Assembly (NCBI RefSeq): GCF_963678635.1 | Contig: NC_087062.1 | Location: forward strand, 43,848,395-43,912,394 | Reading direction: 5' to 3' | Length of the DNA: 64,000 nucleotides | From: Symsagittifera roscoffensis | Taxonomy: Eukaryota; Xenacoelomorpha; Acoela; Convolutidae | Shown here: in pieces, positions 12,385 through 24,373 of the stretch | Layout of the letters: every line of letters begins with the position of its first letter | Position numbering within the stretch: position 1 is the stretch's first letter | Notes under the pieces: model-generated | The model's database searches: none | The model's input: the letters and a program-made list of their open reading frames with translations, nothing else | Told to the model about the DNA's origin: nothing | Made by a program: the position numbers and the translations under genes

Positions 12385-15300
12385 TGAGAAACGAAATTTT
12401 TTGCAAACCGATTCTGTCTTTGAAAAAAAATAGTAATTTTGCAAAATTTTGTAGCTTTAAAAGCTTCTTCAGAAAAACTGAAATTTTTGGCGAATTCAAT
12501 CGGTCCAAGAGATAATTTGAATTTTTTCATAGTTTGATAGCTCTAAACGCTTTCTTTGATAAAACCTGAAAGATTTGGGAAAAACCTGAGTTTCATAGTT
12601 TGACTACATTGCTTCAAAAAACTAAAGGTTTTCGCGAATTGATTCTGTCTTTGAAGAAACTTGTAAAATTTCACAATTTTATAGCTGCGAAAGCTTACTG
12701 AGAAAATTTAATTTCTCACAAACCGATTCAATCTATGAAATAACTTGAAATAAGTCACAAACTTATAGCTTCAAAAGTTTGCTTAGAAAAACTGAAACTT
12801 TTCGCAAACCGAATCGGTCCAAGAAACAGTTCGAAATGTTTCCAAGTTTTACAGCTTTAAAGGCATGCTTACAAAAGCATAAATTTTTCGCGTACCAATT
12901 CAGTCTATAAAAAAAATTTAATAACTCAAAATTTCATAGCCTTAAAAGCTTCTTCAGCAAAACAAAAGCTTTTCGCGAACCGGTTTGGTCCAGGAAATAA
13001 ATTGAATTATTTCAAAACTTCATAGCTTGCTTCAAAAAACTGAAACATTTCCGTGAACCAATTCAGTATATGAAATAACTTGTAAATAAACTAAAACTTC
13101 TTTGCTTTGAAAGCTTGTATTGAAACAATTAAAATTATTGCAAACCGATTCAATCTATGAATTATTTTCATAAAATTAAAAGCTTATTCCGAAAAACAAA
13201 AACTTTTGCAAACCGATTCGGTCCTCGAAAAGAATTGAATTATTTCAAAATTTTTTTAGCTTAAAAAATTGAAAAGTTTTCTTGAACCAATTCAGTCTAT
13301 GGAATAACTTGTAACAAATGAAAATTTCATAGCTTTAAGAGCTTCCATTGAAAAATTTATTCTTTTCGTGAACCGATTCATTCTATGCAATAAATTGAAA
13401 ATTTTCAAAGTTGCACAGCTTTAAAAGCTTGATAGAAAAACTTAAAGTTTTTGACAAACCGGTTTAGTCCACAAAATCAGTTGCAATATTTCAAAGTTTC
13501 ATAGCTTGAAAAACTTGCTTCGAAAAAATTTTTGCGAACTGAGTTGGTTTTTAAAAAAACTTGACATAATTCAAAATTGCATTATTTCAAACTTGCTTAG
13601 AAAATTTTTATGTTTTTGCGAACAGATGCGATCTGCGAAATAAATTGAAAATTTTCATTTTTTCAACTTGTTGAGAAAACTTATAGCTTTTTGCGTACTG
13701 ACTCTTTTTTGAAACAACTTGAAGTATATCAAAATTGGATAGCTCTATCAGCTTGCTGAGAAAAACTTAAATTTTTTGCGAACAGATTCGATCTTCATAA
13801 TAAGTTAAGATTTTCAATTTTTTTTAGCTTGCTCAGAAAATTGATAAATTTTTGCGTACTGCCTCGGTTTATGAAATAACTTGAAGTATTTTAAAGTTGT
13901 ATAGCTCTATTAGCTTGCTTACAAGAAGTTTAAATTTTTCGCGAACCGATTCAGTCTATGAAAAATTTTGTAATTTTGCAAAAATTCATAGCTTTAAAAG
14001 CTTCTGCAGCAAAACAGAAGATTTTTTGGCAAACCGATGCGGCCCTCGAAATAAATTGAAATATTTCAAAATTTCATAGCTTGCTTCAAAAAACTGAAAC
14101 ATTTTTGTGAACAAATTCAGCATCTGAAATAACTTGTAATAAAAAAAAACTTCTTTGCTTTGAAAGCTTGTTTTGAAATATTTAAAATTATTGCGAACCG
14201 ATTCAATCTATGAAGTATTTTCATAGCATTAAAACTTTCTTCCGAAAAACAAAAATTTTTGCGAACCGATTCGGTCCACGAAAAGAATTGAATTATTTCA
14301 AAAATTTTTTAGCTTAAAAAATTGAAAAGTTTTCCTGAACCAATTCAGTCTATAGAATAACTTGTAGTAAAGGAAAATTTCATAGCTTTAAGAGCTTCCA
14401 TTGAAAAATTTATTTTTTTCGTGAACCGATTCATTCTATGCAATAAATTGAAAATTTTCAAAATTGCATAACTTTAAAAGCTTGATAGAAAAACTTAAAA
14501 TTTTTGACAAACCGATTTAGTCCACAAAATCAGTTGCAATATTTCAAAGTTTCATAGCTTGAAAAGCTTGCTTCGAAAAAGTTTTTGCGAACTGAGTTGG
14601 TTTTTAAAAAACTTGACATAATTCAAAATTGCATTATTTCAAACTTGCTTAGAAAAAGTTTATGTTTTGCGAACAGATGCGATCTGCGAAATAAATTGAA
14701 AAGTTTCATTTTTTTAACTAGTGGAAAAACTTATAGATTTTTGCATACTGACTCTTTTTTTGAAACAACTTGAAGTATATCAAATTTGGATAGCTTTATC
14801 AGCTTGCTGAGAAAAACTTAAACTTTTTGCGAACAGATTCGATCTACGGAATAAGTTAAAATTTTCAATTTTTTTTTAGCTTGCTCATAAAATTGATAAC
14901 TTTTTGCGTACTGCCTCGGTTTATGAAATAACTTGAAGTATTTTAAAGTTGTATAGCTCTATTAGCTTGCTTACAAGAAGTTTAAATTTTTCGCGAACCG
15001 ATTCAGTCTATGAAAAATTTTGTAATTTTGCAAAATTCATAGTTTTAAAAGCTTCTGCAGCAAAACAGAAGATTTTTTGGCGAACCGATGCGGTCCACGA
15101 AATAAATTGAAATATTTCAAAACTTCATTGCTTGCTTCAAAAAACTGAAACGTTTTTGTGAACCAATTCAGCATCTGAAATAACTTGTAATAAATATAAA
15201 CTTCTTTGTTTGAAAGCTTGTATTGAAATATTTAAAAATATTGCGAACCGATTCAATCTATGAAGTATTTTCATAGCATTAAAACTTTCTTCCGAAAAAC

Positions 15301-18300
15301 AAAAATTTTTGCGAACCAATTCGGTCCTCGAAAAAAAATTGAATTATTTCAAAATTTTTTAGCTTAAAAAATTGAAAAGTTTTCCTGAACCAATTCAGTC
15401 TATGGAATAACTTGTAGTAAATGAAAATTTCATAGCTTTAAGAGCTTCCATTGAAAAATTTATTCTTTTCGTGAACCGATTCATTCTATGCAATAACTTG
15501 AAAAATTTCAATGTTGCATAGCTTTAAAAGTTCATAGTTTGATAGCTTTAAATGCTTTGATCAAACTTGAAATTTTTAGAAAAACCTGAGTTTCATAATT
15601 TGACTCCATTGCTTCAAAAAACTTAAGGTTTTCGCGAATTGATTCAGTCTTTGAAGAAACTTGTAAAAATTCACATTTTCATAGCTTCGAAAGCTTGCTG
15701 AGAAAAACTAACTTCTCAAAAACCGATTCAATCTATCGAAAAATTGAAATAATTCATAAACTCATAGCTTCAAAAGTTTGCTTAGAAAAACTGAAACTTT
15801 TTGCGTATCAATTCAGTCTATAAAAAGTTTTTAATAATTTCAAATTTCATAGCTTTAAAAGCGTTTTCAGCAAAACAGCAGCTTTTTGCAAACCGATTCG
15901 GTCCACAAAATGAATTGAATTATTTCAAAACTTCATGGCTTGCTTCAAAAACACTGATACGTTTTTGTGAACCATTTCTAGGAAATAACTTGTAATAAAT
16001 CAAAACTTCTTTGCTTTGAAAGCGTGAAACATTTAAAATTATTGCGAACCGATTCAATCTATGAAGGAAGTATTTTCATAGCATTAAAAGCTTCTTCCGA
16101 AAAACAAAATTTTTCGCGAATCCATTTGGTCCTCGAAATAAGTTGATTTTTTCAAATTGTTTTTATCTCGCTCAGAAAATTGATAGCTTTTTGCGTACTG
16201 CCTCTGTTTATGAATTAACTTGAAGTATTTTAAAGTTGTATAGCTCTATTAGCTTGCTTACAAGAACTTTAAACTTTTCGTGAACCAGTTTAGTCCACAA
16301 AATTACCTGGAAATTTTGAAGTTTCATAGATTGAAAAGCTTGCTTAGAAAATCTAAAGTTTGTCGAGAACTGATTCAATCTCTGAAATAAATTGAAATAT
16401 TTCAAAGTCTTATTACTCGAAAAGTTTGATTCGAAAAATTTTCTGCGAACTGATTTAGTTCACGAAATATTCTGCAAAAGTTCAAAGTTTCATAGCTTGA
16501 TTTGCAGGCTTCGAAAAAAATTTTGCGAACTTCATCGTTTTTTGAAAAAACTTGACATTTCTCAAAGTTTCATAGTTTTAAATGCTTGCTTAGAAAACAT
16601 TTTTTGGCAAACTGATTCAGTCCACGAAATTAATTGCAGTTTTTTAAGGTTTCATAGCTTTCAACATAGCTTAGCAAAGCTTTTACTTTTTGCGAACAGA
16701 TTCGATCTACGAAAAAAGTTGAAAGAATTCAAATTTTTTTAAGCTTGCTTAGACAACTTAGAGCTTTTCGCGTACTGAATTGGTTTATAAACTATTTTGT
16801 TGCATAGTTTTTCAAGGTTGCATGCCTTTATTAGCGTGTTCAGAAAAAACTTAGGCTTTTTGCAAACCAAGTTAGTGCTTGAAATGACTCCGTACGTTTT
16901 CAAAATGTCGTAGTTTTTAAAATGTCGAATTACTTGCTTAAATGAATTTTTCGTGAATCGTTTGTTTTTAATGAATATCTTCAATTATGTCAAAAATTCT
17001 TCAAGTTTTTGGCAAACCGATTTATTCCACAAAATCAGTTGCAATATTTCACAGTTTCATAGCTTGAATAGTTTGCTTCGAAAACTTAAAGCGTTTCGCG
17101 AACTGATTCGATCCATGAAATAACTTGAAATATTTCGAAAATTCATAGCTTGAAAAACTTGTTTCGAAAAAAAGTTTGCGAACTAATTGGCTTTTGAAAA
17201 AACTTGACATATTTCAAAGTTGCATATTTTCAAACTTGCTAAGAAAAATATTACTTTTGCGAACAGATTCGATCTGCGAAATAAATTGAATGGTTTCATT
17301 TTTTAAGCTTGTTTAGAAAACTTATAGCTTTTCGCATTCTGGCTCGTTTTATGAAACAACTTGAAGTATATTGAAGTTGCATAGCTCTATCAGCTTGCTG
17401 AGAAAAACTTAAAATTTTTGCGAACAGATTCGATCTACGAAGTGAGTTGAAATTTTCAATTTTTTTTAGCTTGCTTAGAAAATTGATAGCTTTTTGCGTG
17501 CTGCCTCGGTTTATGAAATAACTTTATGAAGTATTTTAAAAATGTATAGCTCTATTAGCTTGCTTACAAGAATTTTAAATTTTTCGCGAACCAATTCAGT
17601 CTATAAAAAATGTTGTAATTTTTTTCAAAATCTTATAGTATTAAAAGCTTCTTCAGAAAAACTGAACCTTTCGGCGAATTGATTCGGTCCAAGAAATAAC
17701 TTGAATTATTTCAAAGTTTGATAGCTTTAAAAGCTTTCTTTGGTGAAACTTGAAACTTTTAGAAAAAACCTGAGTTTCATAATTTGACTACAATGCTTCA
17801 AAAAATTTAGGGTTTTCGCGATTTGATTCAGACTTTGAAGAAACTTGTAAAATATCTTATTTTCATAGCTTCGAAAGCTTGCTGAGAAAAATTAACTTCT
17901 CACAAACCGATTCAATCTATGAAAAAAATTTGAAATATTTCACAAACTCATAGCTTCAAAAGTTTGCTTAGAAAAACCGAAATTTTTCGCAATTCAATTC
18001 GGTCCAAGAAATAGTTCGAAATGTTTCCAAGTTTTACAGCTTTTAAGGCAAGCTTAGAAGACCTTAAATTTTTCGCGTATCAATTCAGTCTATAAAAAAA
18101 TTTTAATAATTTCAAATTTTATAGCTTTAAAAGCTTCTTCAGCAAAACAGAAGCTTTTTGCGAACCAATTTGGTCCACGAAATAAATTGAATTATTTCAA
18201 AACTTCATAGCTTGCTTTAAAACACTGAAACGTTTTTGTGAACTATTTCAGTCTAGGAAATAACTTGCAATAAACCAAAACTTCTTTGCTTTGAAAGCTT

Positions 18301-21300
18301 GTATTGAAACATGTAAAACTATTGCGAACCGATTCAATCTATGAAGTATTTTCGTAGCATTAAAAGCTTCTTCCAAAAAAACAAAAATTTTCGCGAACCG
18401 ATTCGGTCCTCAAAATAAGTTGAAATTTTCAAATTTTTCAATCTCGCTCAGAATATTGATAGCTTTTTGCGTACTGCCTCGGTTTATGAAATAATTTGAA
18501 GTATTTTGAAGTTGTATAGCTTTAAAAGCTCAATAGAAAAACTTTGGCAATCCGATTTAGTCCACAAAATCAGTTGCAATATTTCACAGTTTCATAGCTT
18601 GAATAGCTTGCTTCGAAAATTTAAAGCGTTTCGCGAACTGATTCTATCCATGAAATAACTTGAAATATTTCGAAGTTTCATAGCTTGAAAAGTTTGTTTC
18701 GAAAAAATGTTTGCGAACTAATTGGCTTTTGAAAAAACTTGACATTTCAAAGTTGCATATTTTCAAAATCTTTTTTTTTGCGAACAGATTCGATCTGCGA
18801 AATAAATTGAATAGTTTCATTTTTTTAAGCTTGTTTAGGAAACTTATAGCTTTTTGCGTTCTGGCTCGTTTTATAAAATAACTTGAAGTGTATCGAAGTT
18901 GCATAGCTCTATCAGCTTGCTGAGATAAACTTCAAATTTATGCGAACAGATTCGATCTACGAAGTGAGTTGAAATTTTCAATTTTTTTTTTAGCTTGCTT
19001 AGAAAATTGATAGCTTTTTGCGTGCTGCCTCGGTTTATGAATTAAATTTATGAAGTATTTTAAAATTGTATAGCTCTATTAGCTTGCTTACAAGAATTTT
19101 AAATTTTTCGCGAACAGATTCAGTCTATGAAAAATTTTGTAATTTTTTCAAAATCTTATAGCTTTAAAAGCTTCTTCAGAAAAACTGAAACTTTCGACGA
19201 ATTGATTCGGTCCAAGAAATAATTTGAGTTATTTCATAGTTTGATAGCTTTAAATGCTTTCTTTGATAAATTTGATAAAAACTTCTTTGCTTTGAAAGCT
19301 TGTATTGAAATATTTAAAATTATTGCGAACCGATTCAAAGTATTTTCATAGCATTAAAACTTTCTTCCGAAAAACAAAAATTTTCGCGAACCGATTCGGT
19401 CCTCGAAAAGAATTGAATTATTTCAAAAAATTTTTATCTTAAAAAATTGAAAAGTTTTCCTGAACGAATTCAGTCTATGGAATAAGTTGTAGTAAACGAA
19501 AATTTCATAGCTTTAAGAGCTTCCATTGAAAAATTTATTCTTTTGGTGAACCGATTCATTCTATGCAATAACTTGAAAATTTTCAAAGTTGCATAGCTTT
19601 AAAAGTTCATAGTTTGATAGCTTTAAATGCTTTGATAAGACTTGAAATTTTTAGAAAAACTTGAGTTTCATAATTTGACTGCATTGCTTCAAAAAACTTA
19701 AGGTTTTCGCCAATTGATTCAGTCTTTGAAGAAACTTGTAAAAATCCACATTTTCATAGCTTCGAAAGCTTGCTGAGAAAAACTAACTTCTCAAAAACCG
19801 ATTCAATCTATCAAAAAGTTGAAATAATTCACAAACTCATAGCTTCAAAAGTTTGCTTAGAAAAACTGAAACTTTTCGCAATTTGATTTGGTCCAAGAAA
19901 TAGTTCGAAATGTTTCCAAGTTTTACAGCTTTAAAGGCATGCTTAGAAAACCTTAAATTTTTTGCGTATCAATTCAGTCTATAAAAAATTTGTTAATAAT
20001 TTCAAAATTCATAGCTTTAGAAAGTTTCTTCAGCAAAACAGAAGCTTTTCGCGAACCGATTCGGTCCAAGAAATGAATTGAATTATTTCAAAACTTCATA
20101 GCTTGCTTCAAAAACACTGATACGTTTTTGTGAACCATTTCTAGGAGGTAACTTGTAATAAATCAAAACTTCTTTGCTTTGAAAGCTTGTATTGAAACAT
20201 GTAAAATTATTGCGAACCGATTCAATCTATGAAGTATTTTCGTAGCATTAAAAGCTTCTTCCGAAAAACAAAAATTTTCGCGAACCGATTTGGTCCTCAA
20301 AATAAGTTGAAATTTTCAAAATTTTCAATCTCGCTCAGAATATTGATAGCTTTTTGCGTGCTGCCTCGGTTTATGAAATAACTTTATGAAGTATTTGAAA
20401 ATTGTATAGCTCTATTAGCTGGCTTACAAGAATTTTAAATTTTTCGCGAACCGATTCAGTCTATAAAAAATTTTGTAATTTTTTCAAAATCTTATAGCTT
20501 TAAAAGCTTCTTCGGAAAAACTGAAACTTTCGACTAATTGATTCGGTCCAAGAAATAACTTGAGTTTTTTCATAGTTTGATAGCTTTAAATGCTTTCTTT
20601 GATAAATTTGATAAAAATTTCTTTGCTTTGAAAGCTTGTATTGAAATATTTAAAATTATTGCGAACCGATTCAAAGTATTTTCATAGCATTAAAACTTTC
20701 TTCCGCAAAACAAAAATTTTCGCGAACCGATTCGGTCCTCGAAAAGAATTGAATTATTTCAAAAAATTTTTATCTTAAAAAATTGATAAGTTTTCCTGAA
20801 CGAATTCAGTCTATGGAATAACTTGTAGTAAATGAAAATTTCATAGCTTTAAGAGCTTCCATTGAAAAATTTATACTTTTCGTGAACCGATTCATTCTAT
20901 GCAATATTTTGAAAATTTTCAAAGTTGTATAGCTTTAAAAGTTCATAGTTTGATAGCTTTAAATGCTTTGATAATACTTGAAATTTTTAGAAAAACCTGA
21001 GTTTCATAATTTGACTACATTGCTTTAAAAAACTTAAAGTTTTCGCGAATTGATTCAGTCTTTGAAGAAACTTGTAAAATTTAACATTTTCATAGCTTCC
21101 AAAGCTTGTTGAGAAAAACTAACTTCTCACAAACCGATTCAATCTATCAAAAAATTGAAATAATTCACGAACTCGTAGCTTCAAAAGTTTGCTTAGAAAA
21201 ACTGAAACTTTTCGCAATTTGATTTGGCCCAAGAAATAGTTCGAAATGTTTCCAAGTTTTACAGCTTTAAAGGCATGCTTAGAAAACCTTAAATTTTTTG

Positions 21301-22137
21301 CGTATCAATTCAGTCTATAAAATTTTTTTAATAATTTCAAATTTCATAGCTTTAGAAAGTTTCTTCAGCAAAACAGAAGCTTTTCGCGAACCGATTTGGT
21401 CCACGAAAAAATTGAATTATTTCAAAACTTCATAGCTTGCTTTAAAACACTGAAACGTTTTCGTGAACTATTTCAGTCTAGGAAATAACTTGTAATAAAT
21501 CAAAACTTCTTTGCTTTGAAAGCTTGTATTGAAACATGTAAAATTATTGGGAACCGATTCAATCTACGAAGTATTTTCATAGCATTAAAAGCTTCTTCCG
21601 AAAAAAAAAATTTTTGCGAACCGATTTGGTCCTCGAAATAAGTTGATATTTTCAATTTTTTTTATCTCGCTCAGAAAATTGATAGCTTTTTGCCTACTGC
21701 CTCTGTTTATGAAATAACTTGAAGTATTTTAAAGTTGTATAGCTCTATTAGCTTGCTTACAAGAACTTTAAACTTTTCGTGAACCGATTTAGTCCAAGAA
21801 ACAACCTGGAAAAATTTAAAGTTTCAGAGATTGAATAGCTTGCTTAGAAAACTTAAAGTTTGTCGAGAACTGATTCAATCTCTGAAACAAATTGAAATAT
21901 TTCAAAGTCTTATTACTCGAAGAGTTTGATTCGAAAAATTTTCTGCGAACTGATTTAGTTCACGAAATTTTCTGCAAAAGTTCAAAGTTTCATAGCTTGA
22001 TTTGCAGGCTTCAAAAAAAAATTTGCGAACTTCATCGTTTTTTGAAAAAACTTGACATTTCTCAAAGTTTCATAGCTTTAAATGCTTGCTTAGAAAACAT
22101 TTTTTGGCAAACTGATTCAGTCCACGAAACTAATCGA
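12385..22137. repeat. Satellite A array, left block
   Basis: Degenerate tandem repeat, unit about 80-90 bp. A typical unit reads roughly GCGAACCGATTCGGTCCACG, then an AATAA-TTGAAAT-TTTCAAA stretch, then CATAGCTTTAAAAGCTTGCT and an AGAAAAACT-rich tail. Two short dyads recur: AGCTTT-A-AAAGCT and ACCGA-T-TCGGT. Higher-order repeats are present: the variant phrase AGCTTTAAGAGCTTCCATTG recurs at 13,331, 14,384 and 15,434 (about 1.05 kb apart) and at 19,509 and 20,845 (about 1.34 kb apart). The block at 16,390-16,632 recurs at 21,890-22,137. Small open frames inside (for example 16,392-16,742) are low-complexity Phe/Lys/Leu/Ser-rich by-products of the repeat and not genes. Confidence 0.95.
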
Positions 22138-22431
22138 AACTGACGCTGTTCTTATATTCTTTTTAGTGTTAGTTTTTATACATTTTTTTTGTAATTTCTA
22201 CACATCCATTTCCATTACGGTTTTACAGGTGCTTTGTTTTTTAGATTGGCTGATGATGACTTTTATATCGAAAACGTTTCTGGAATTTATTTTACATTGA
22301 TCTGCCGTTTTTACCACAGAAAGTTTAAATTAATTATTTTTCATAATTTGAATTTCCCAACTCTATAGTTCGGTGTTGTCAGGGTACTCTAAAGAGTTGC
22401 AAATCTTGCCACATGCGACTGCTAAACGTTT
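22138..22431 (+). mobile_element. 294-bp patch of Penelope-like terminal repeat plus flank
   Basis: Nearly identical to 48,738-49,030, which covers the downstream terminal repeat of the Penelope-like element and about 100 bases of the satellite-B flank beyond it. It carries the CTGATGA (22,250-22,256) and GAAA (22,270-22,273) boxes of that repeat. It sits in satellite A. Compared with the equivalent uninterrupted satellite at 16,620-16,810, roughly 175 bp of satellite is missing at the insertion site. No poly-A tail and no obvious target duplication are seen. Confidence 0.9.
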
Positions 22432-23313
22432 TTCAAGGTTGCATGCCTTTATTAGCGTGTTCAGAAAAAACTTAGGCTTTTGCAAACCGAGTTAGTGCTT
22501 GAAATGACTCCGTACGTTTTCAAAATGTCGTAATTTTTAAAATGTCGAATTACTTGCTTTTAATGAATTTTTCGTGAATCGTTTGTTTTTCATGAATATC
22601 TTCAAATATGTCAAAAATTCTTTGCTTAAATTGCTCTGGAAAACAAATAAAAATGTGGCAAAAACGATTCGGTCTAAGAAATAGCTTGGATGTTTTCGAA
22701 ATTTTTTGCTCCGTCGGTCGCGCAAAAAAATTAACTATAAATTAGGAAAAAACCCGGAAATCACTTTAAAGGCTTCAACAGAAAAACATTTTGCCATCCG
22801 GTTCACTTTTCGAACTAACTTGAATTATTGAAAGTTCCATAGCTTAAGCAGCTTGCTTAAAAAGTAAATTTTTTGCAAATTTTTTCAATCTATGAATGAA
22901 ATAATTGGAAATAATTCAAGGTATCATAGCTTGATAGTTAGCTTAGAAAAACTTATTTTTTCAAGAACCAAATCAATCTATTTAATAACTTGGAAATGTT
23001 TAAAAGTTGGTATTGTTTTGAATAGCTTGCAAAGAAGAACTTGAATCTTTTGCGAACCAATTCGCTTTGTGAAATAACTTGATTTATTTCCTTTCATAGC
23101 TTGAATAGCTTACCAAAAAAATTTTAAATTTTGCCAGGTGATTTGCTCTATAAAACAACGGGAATCTTTTTGCTTCAATAGGTTGTCTAGAAAAACTTAA
23201 CTTTGTTTTTTGCAAAATTTGATTCGCTGTATGAAACAACTTTAAATATTTCACAACTTTTTTTTAGCTTGAATAGCTGGCTAAGAAAAATTTCAACTGT
23301 TCGGCAAACTGTT
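22432..23313. repeat. Satellite A array, middle block
   Basis: Continuation of satellite A beyond the Penelope-like patch. Units are more diverged than in the left block, and the array is cut at 23,313 by a LINE insertion. Confidence 0.9.
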
Positions 23314-23365
<52 letters not shown>

Positions 23366-23371
23366 CACTTT

Positions 23372-23403
<32 letters not shown>
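23314..23403. repeat. (CTA)n microsatellite, LINE tail
   Basis: About 28 CTA triplets with one interrupting CCACTTTTA segment. It marks the 3' end of the minus-strand LINE. The leucine-rich open frame across it (23,203-23,481) is a by-product. Confidence 0.9.
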
Positions 23404-24373
23404 AAAGACTTTATTCCTTATATAGGCGGCAAAATTACAAGTATGAGCATTAAGATCTACAGGTTAAACAGCGACAATTGATGAAAAAAGGTACATGAGT
23501 TTTCAGGGTTGAAATCTGATATCAAAAAATTTAAAAAGAAGTCAAAAGGAGTTTTCTCTGTGCACTGGCGGGTTTCTCCTGGCGATGATCAATCCCATAT
23601 TTTGCTGACAGGATTTTGGCATTAGCTGTTGTCAGGATACAATATGTCCCTCATGTTGAAGTTCTGCACACTTTCGGAACATCGAACAAAGTCCTGTGTG
23701 CTGCGCGACTGCCAGGTCTAGGAAAAAAATTTACATAATCATCAACTTTGATATCCTAACTGTTTTGTAAGATGTTTCAGAATAAAATAAGATCCGAGTA
23801 GATAACCTGATAGCAGATAGGTAAAAGTTTAGTAGACGCAATAGATATTTTGTATTCATTTAATCCATAAATCCACTTTATTGCTTTGCGTTGTACATTT
23901 TCCAGTTTTCGAAGAGAAGCAATGTTTGGTTGCCATATGGATGAAATTAAAAGAAGAGTACTTCTGACACATGATATATAGAGTTGAAGTTTTTTTATCA
24001 TTGGAGTGTTATATGGGATATTGCGTTGTAAACTGAAGAAGCAAGCAGAGCTTTACCAGATTTAATATTATTGTGTTCAGTCCAGGAGAGATTTGGTGTT
24101 ACAAATAAGCCAAGGTCTTTTATAGAAGGTACACGTTCAATAACTAGACTGTTAAAAAATTACTCGTGTGGCGTGTTGCAAATAAGTTTTGTTTTATCTG
24201 GATGGAGTATCAGACCTTTTCCGACAGACCATTGATAAACATTATCAATATCATTTTGAAAATTGATCGTAGATGAAATTGAAAGAAGTTTTAAATTATC
24301 AGCGAACATATAGCAAATCGAAGAGAGAACTCGCTCTGGCAGATCATTTATGAATATTGAAAATAAAATCTTC
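23314..24373 (-). mobile_element. 5'-truncated LINE 3' end with (TAG)n tail
   Basis: Read on the minus strand from 24,373, the peptide begins FSIFINDLPERVLSS with YMFADN, matching the FINDLP and FADD (motif C) region of CR1/Jockey-type RTs. The aspartate after FAD is replaced by asparagine. Next come a KGLxLHPDKTKLIC segment (LNPxKT region), a KDLGLFVTPNLSW segment, and the thumb-like frame at 23,777-24,001 with a WQPNI-LRKLENVQRKAIKWI stretch. The element ends in a (TAG)n tail, seen as (CTA)n on the plus strand at 23,314-23,403. At least one stop interrupts the frame. It inserted into satellite A, which resumes at 24,374. The clade is uncertain; CR1, Jockey and I groups are all possible. Confidence 0.8.

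Noticed and set aside
16392-16742. 116-residue open frame repeated at 21,892 and similar frames across 12-28 kb
   Set aside because: All are by-products of satellite A, with no domain and a composition dictated by the repeat.
23203-23481. Leucine-rich 92-residue open frame
   Set aside because: Translation of the (CTA)n tail of the minus-strand LINE.
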